From: Patagioenas fasciata
Taxonomy: Eukaryota; Chordata; Aves; Columbiformes; Columbidae
Assembly (NCBI RefSeq): GCF_037038585.1
Contig: NC_092521.1
Span: forward strand, 56,271,898 to 56,335,897
Direction of reading: 5' to 3'
DNA length: 64,000 bases
The position numbers and the translations under genes were made by a program. Shown piece by piece: positions 61,326-64,000 of the stretch (positions within the stretch are counted from its first letter, which is position 1; every line of letters starts with the position of its first letter). The notes under the pieces are model-generated. The model had not been told where the DNA came from and did no database searches. It worked only from the letters and a program-made list of their open reading frames with translations.

Positions 61326-64000
61326 TTGGTCAGGGAAGAGGTTAAAACTACGTAAAGGGTCAAGGCTTTTTTAAAGAATAGCCAAATTCCTTCTCCTCCC
61401 TCTCCCCACCAGAGCCACCAGCTCTGCTTCTCTTCTTGGTTTTGCCAGTGGTTAAGAGTATGAGAGTCACATTTGGGGAGGAGGGAGATGGTCTTAAAGG
61501 AAAGGGTTGCTCTGATCCTGCCTTCAAGGGAAGGGAATGTGAAGCTGACAAGGATTCCTCCCACTAATTTCCCTCTTCTGTCAAATACCTGTATTATTTT
61601 CTTTGTTATCTGGATTCTCTGCATCTGGATCAGGATATTCTTCTCTCTCAGCTGTGCTAAATTTTACTGCTGCTGAGCATCACCTTTTTATTCCCATAAT
61701 CTTTCACCGTAGCTTCAATCCCCTTTTCTTATTAGCTCGTTCTTTCATACTTCAACTTTCTCAGCCCTACAAGTATGCATTCATATATACAGTTTTTATT
61801 TTCAAAAGTAGTTTGATTCTTCAGAATTTTGCTATACTCTGCTAACATTTCTTCAAAATAAAGTCTACAAATGCCAATTGTAGCATTTTTCTTACTGTTT
61901 TTCAAATGTCTGCCAGTCATTTTATGCAAACTGATACTGATTGAGCGCAGTTCAAATTTGGTGCTTGGCCTGTCTCTTCTATCTGCTCTGCTCAAGCAGA
62001 AACTGATAAGCTAGAATTTCATTTATATATAGTTTTTGCAGGTGCACAGTCTTGTGAGTATAAAGCTTGTGCCTGGGCTAACATTTGGACTCTAAATCAT
62101 TTTTTCTTTTAGCTTTTTTGAATGTACAGCAAGTGCCATACTATAAATATGGGGAAAGTGTCGAGACGAGAACATTTTCAGTCTGAACCGCAGTTTGATC
62201 TGTCACCTTCATCCTGCAGGAAAATAATAACAACATTTAGAAGAGTTAAATTTGGGAGGGGAAAAAAAAAGTTAGCTTTATGTATGCATTTAATTAATGT
62301 TCCTGACTTGAGCATCTGTAATGTTGCCAGATTCCTCTCCTTCCTCCCGTCCCAGTCCCCGAAGAATATGCCAGACTTTGGGGCAATCCAAAAAAGCCCA
62401 TATAGTTTGGTTTGGTGTCTGTTTGTTTTGTTTTTGTTTGTTTTGTTTTCTGATCTATTCAAAAAGGTACCATTTTATATAGAAGGGCGTGATGTGTTTA
62501 CATATCACAGTAGAAATTTGACTTTGTGGAGATACAGAAGAGACAATTTTTCATTTTGGGGGGTTGGCAGCTGCTAAGTTTGTGAAAACATTCTTAGTTC
62601 TAACCAAGAACAATCTCTGAAGTTTTCTCTTTGTGTGATGGAGTTAGTGACAATTTTGTTCTTTTGGTCAAGCAATTCCTGTAAAAACCTAACAGCTCAT
62701 AGGAGTCCGTCACAAATACAGATGGACCCCAGAATGTCTTGCTTGGGCAAGCTGGTCTGTGCCTCTGGAAGAGGCGAGCTCTGATCTTGCCAGCACGGTT
62801 TCTGCAAAGGGAAATAGTCTCTGGCTCATCTTCTAGAATTCTTTCAATGTGTTTGCAGAACAGTGGAGCAAAGACAATCAGCAGGCAATTTGTTCTCTTA
62901 TAAAAGGCCTTTCACAAGTTTTATCAGGGAAGGTCAACTAAGGAATTGAAAAGGTCATGGGAGGAGTGGCAGAGTATTCTCATGATATTAATATTTTGTT
63001 TGTCTTCTTTTAACAATGGATTTATGAGGAAGTTTTATGTCTTTACACAACTGTCAGTAGGCAAAGGAGATATTTTGGCTACTCAAATCAAGACAAGGCT
63101 GAGGAACTTGGAAAGGTACCAAGCTAGGGGGATGAGCTGGAGGATTTCTGCATTTATGTCATCAGGGAGCCTGTAACTTTGGCACAGTTACATTTCTGAA
63201 TTTCTTTTTTTTTCGCTTTCCAAATAGGAAGTGGTAGATCTGCATTTTAAAAAAATAAAGACCAGTTTATTTTTTTTTAATTTCCAAAAGCAGTTCAAAT
63301 ACCTATAATCACATCTTAAGCTCTCCTCACAAGAACTCCCATTTGGTTTTCACAGTTTTTTGTGGGTTTGCTTTGAGCAGATCTCAGGCTTGTCTATGCT
63401 GATCTTAGTTTGAACAATTTTAATGTTGATATGTGGCAAATAGCATTTCAGCTCTTCTCTCACAATAGTCTTCATGCTGCTATTCCTTCCTGTTCAGCAT
63501 CTCACTTGTGCTTCTTTCCCAATTAATGCAGTTCTGAGGTCTGGCCAGGTATGAATTCCTTCAGTCTCTGTTCCCCTAGTTGTGTTGCATTAAACCTCCT
63601 TCAGTCTCACTGTTGTCTCTGTTATCCCCCTCTCTTATCTACCGAAGCTTTTTTGGAATTAAAATTTCATTCAAAATGCTTGAATGGTTTTATTAACAGT
63701 TGTCTTCGTACCTGTGCTCTTGAGTAACGTGCGAGCTAGAGCTAAAACAACAATTAGTAAATACATTAGAGGTGCCTCTCAAAATGTCAGTAGTTTAAAA
63801 TTCCATACATCCAGATCTGTAGATTTAGAGAGAAAATTTCAAGCCTTCCTTTGTTCTCAGCACTACAGATGGTATTTGTAGACAGTATTTTGGAAGAGGG
63901 TTTCAAAGGAACATTGAAATTAAATATTAATGAAATTGGGAGGTATCTAGGAAAAATTCTACCACCCCCAACCTCAGTGGTTGTCAGGTATTCTTCAGAG
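61326..64000. other. Intron end of window, no supported gene
   Basis: AT-rich DNA with a TTTTG repeat at 62,406-62,450. The longest plus-strand frame, 62,122-62,577, runs through that repeat and has no domain. Nothing here resembles GNAL exon 2 or a short-isoform first exon. Confidence 0.55.
62406..62450. repeat. TTTTG-type low-complexity repeat
   Basis: About 45 bases built of GTTT, GTTTT and GTTTTT units with few other bases. It encodes a leucine-valine-phenylalanine stretch (LFVLFLFVLF) in a chance frame. Confidence 0.75.

Larger units (their letters stand above)
11657..64000 (+). other. GNAL intron 1 (partial, over 52 kb)
   Basis: Everything after the donor is inferred to be the 5' part of GNAL intron 1. 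No sequence encoding GAGESGKSTIVKQ, which exon 2 must supply, is visible, and neither is a second CpG island with an MGCLGNS-type short-isoform first exon. GNAL is known to be a very long gene in mammals, with the long-isoform exon far upstream of the rest, so an intron of this size is expected. A single-exon CHMP1B, which lies inside GNAL in mammals, is also not seen. Features inside the intron are listed separately. Confidence 0.8.

Noticed and set aside
62122-62577. 151-codon plus-strand open frame with a hydrophobic segment
   Set aside because: The hydrophobic segment is the translation of a TTTTG repeat and the rest shows no family resemblance.
1-64000. CRISPR arrays, operons, integrases, bacterial or phage genes
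   Set aside because: No regularly spaced repeats and no prokaryotic gene organisation; the sequence is vertebrate nuclear DNA.

Overview
The window reads as a piece of a bird nuclear genome. It is AT-rich overall with one sharp GC-rich CpG island, there is only one confidently recognisable coding exon, the interspersed repeats are CR1 LINEs of the avian type, and a short LTR-like fragment resembles a common avian endogenous-retrovirus LTR start. Nothing looks bacterial: there are no operons, and almost every open frame over 60 codons is a chance opening in non-coding DNA.

Layout. Positions 1 to about 10,490 are upstream intergenic DNA with simple repeats, a truncated CR1 3' end (7,858-8,331) and one unassigned minus-strand candidate exon (9,760-9,969) that has good splice-site context. 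Positions about 10,490-12,095 are a CpG island that acts as promoter and first exon of GNAL, the stimulatory G protein alpha subunit G(olf). The long-isoform first coding exon runs 11,203-11,656 on the plus strand. It begins MGLCYSLRP and ends in the middle of the LLLLG codon run just before the first nucleotide-binding loop, at a clean phase-1 GT donor. Two overlapping small upstream frames (11,061-11,087 and 11,068-11,154) lie just before its start codon.

From 11,657 to the window end is more than 52 kb of what I infer to be GNAL intron 1. I see neither the next exon (which would encode the AGESGKST loop) nor the short-isoform first exon (MGCLGNS type), so both should lie beyond 64,000. The intron holds an internally deleted, frameshifted CR1 reverse-transcriptase copy (53,905-54,980), an ERV LTR-like scrap (61,239-61,325), homopolymer and pyrimidine tracts, a candidate CTCF site (46,966-46,979), a palindrome of RUNX-type cores (34,912-34,931) and a GC-richer patch (51,240-51,515).

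I found no convincing new multi-gene system. The items most worth checking are the symmetric phase-1 candidate exon on the minus strand, possibly fed by divergent transcription from the GNAL island, and the upstream-frame architecture and possible dual-acylation motif of the long GNAL isoform.
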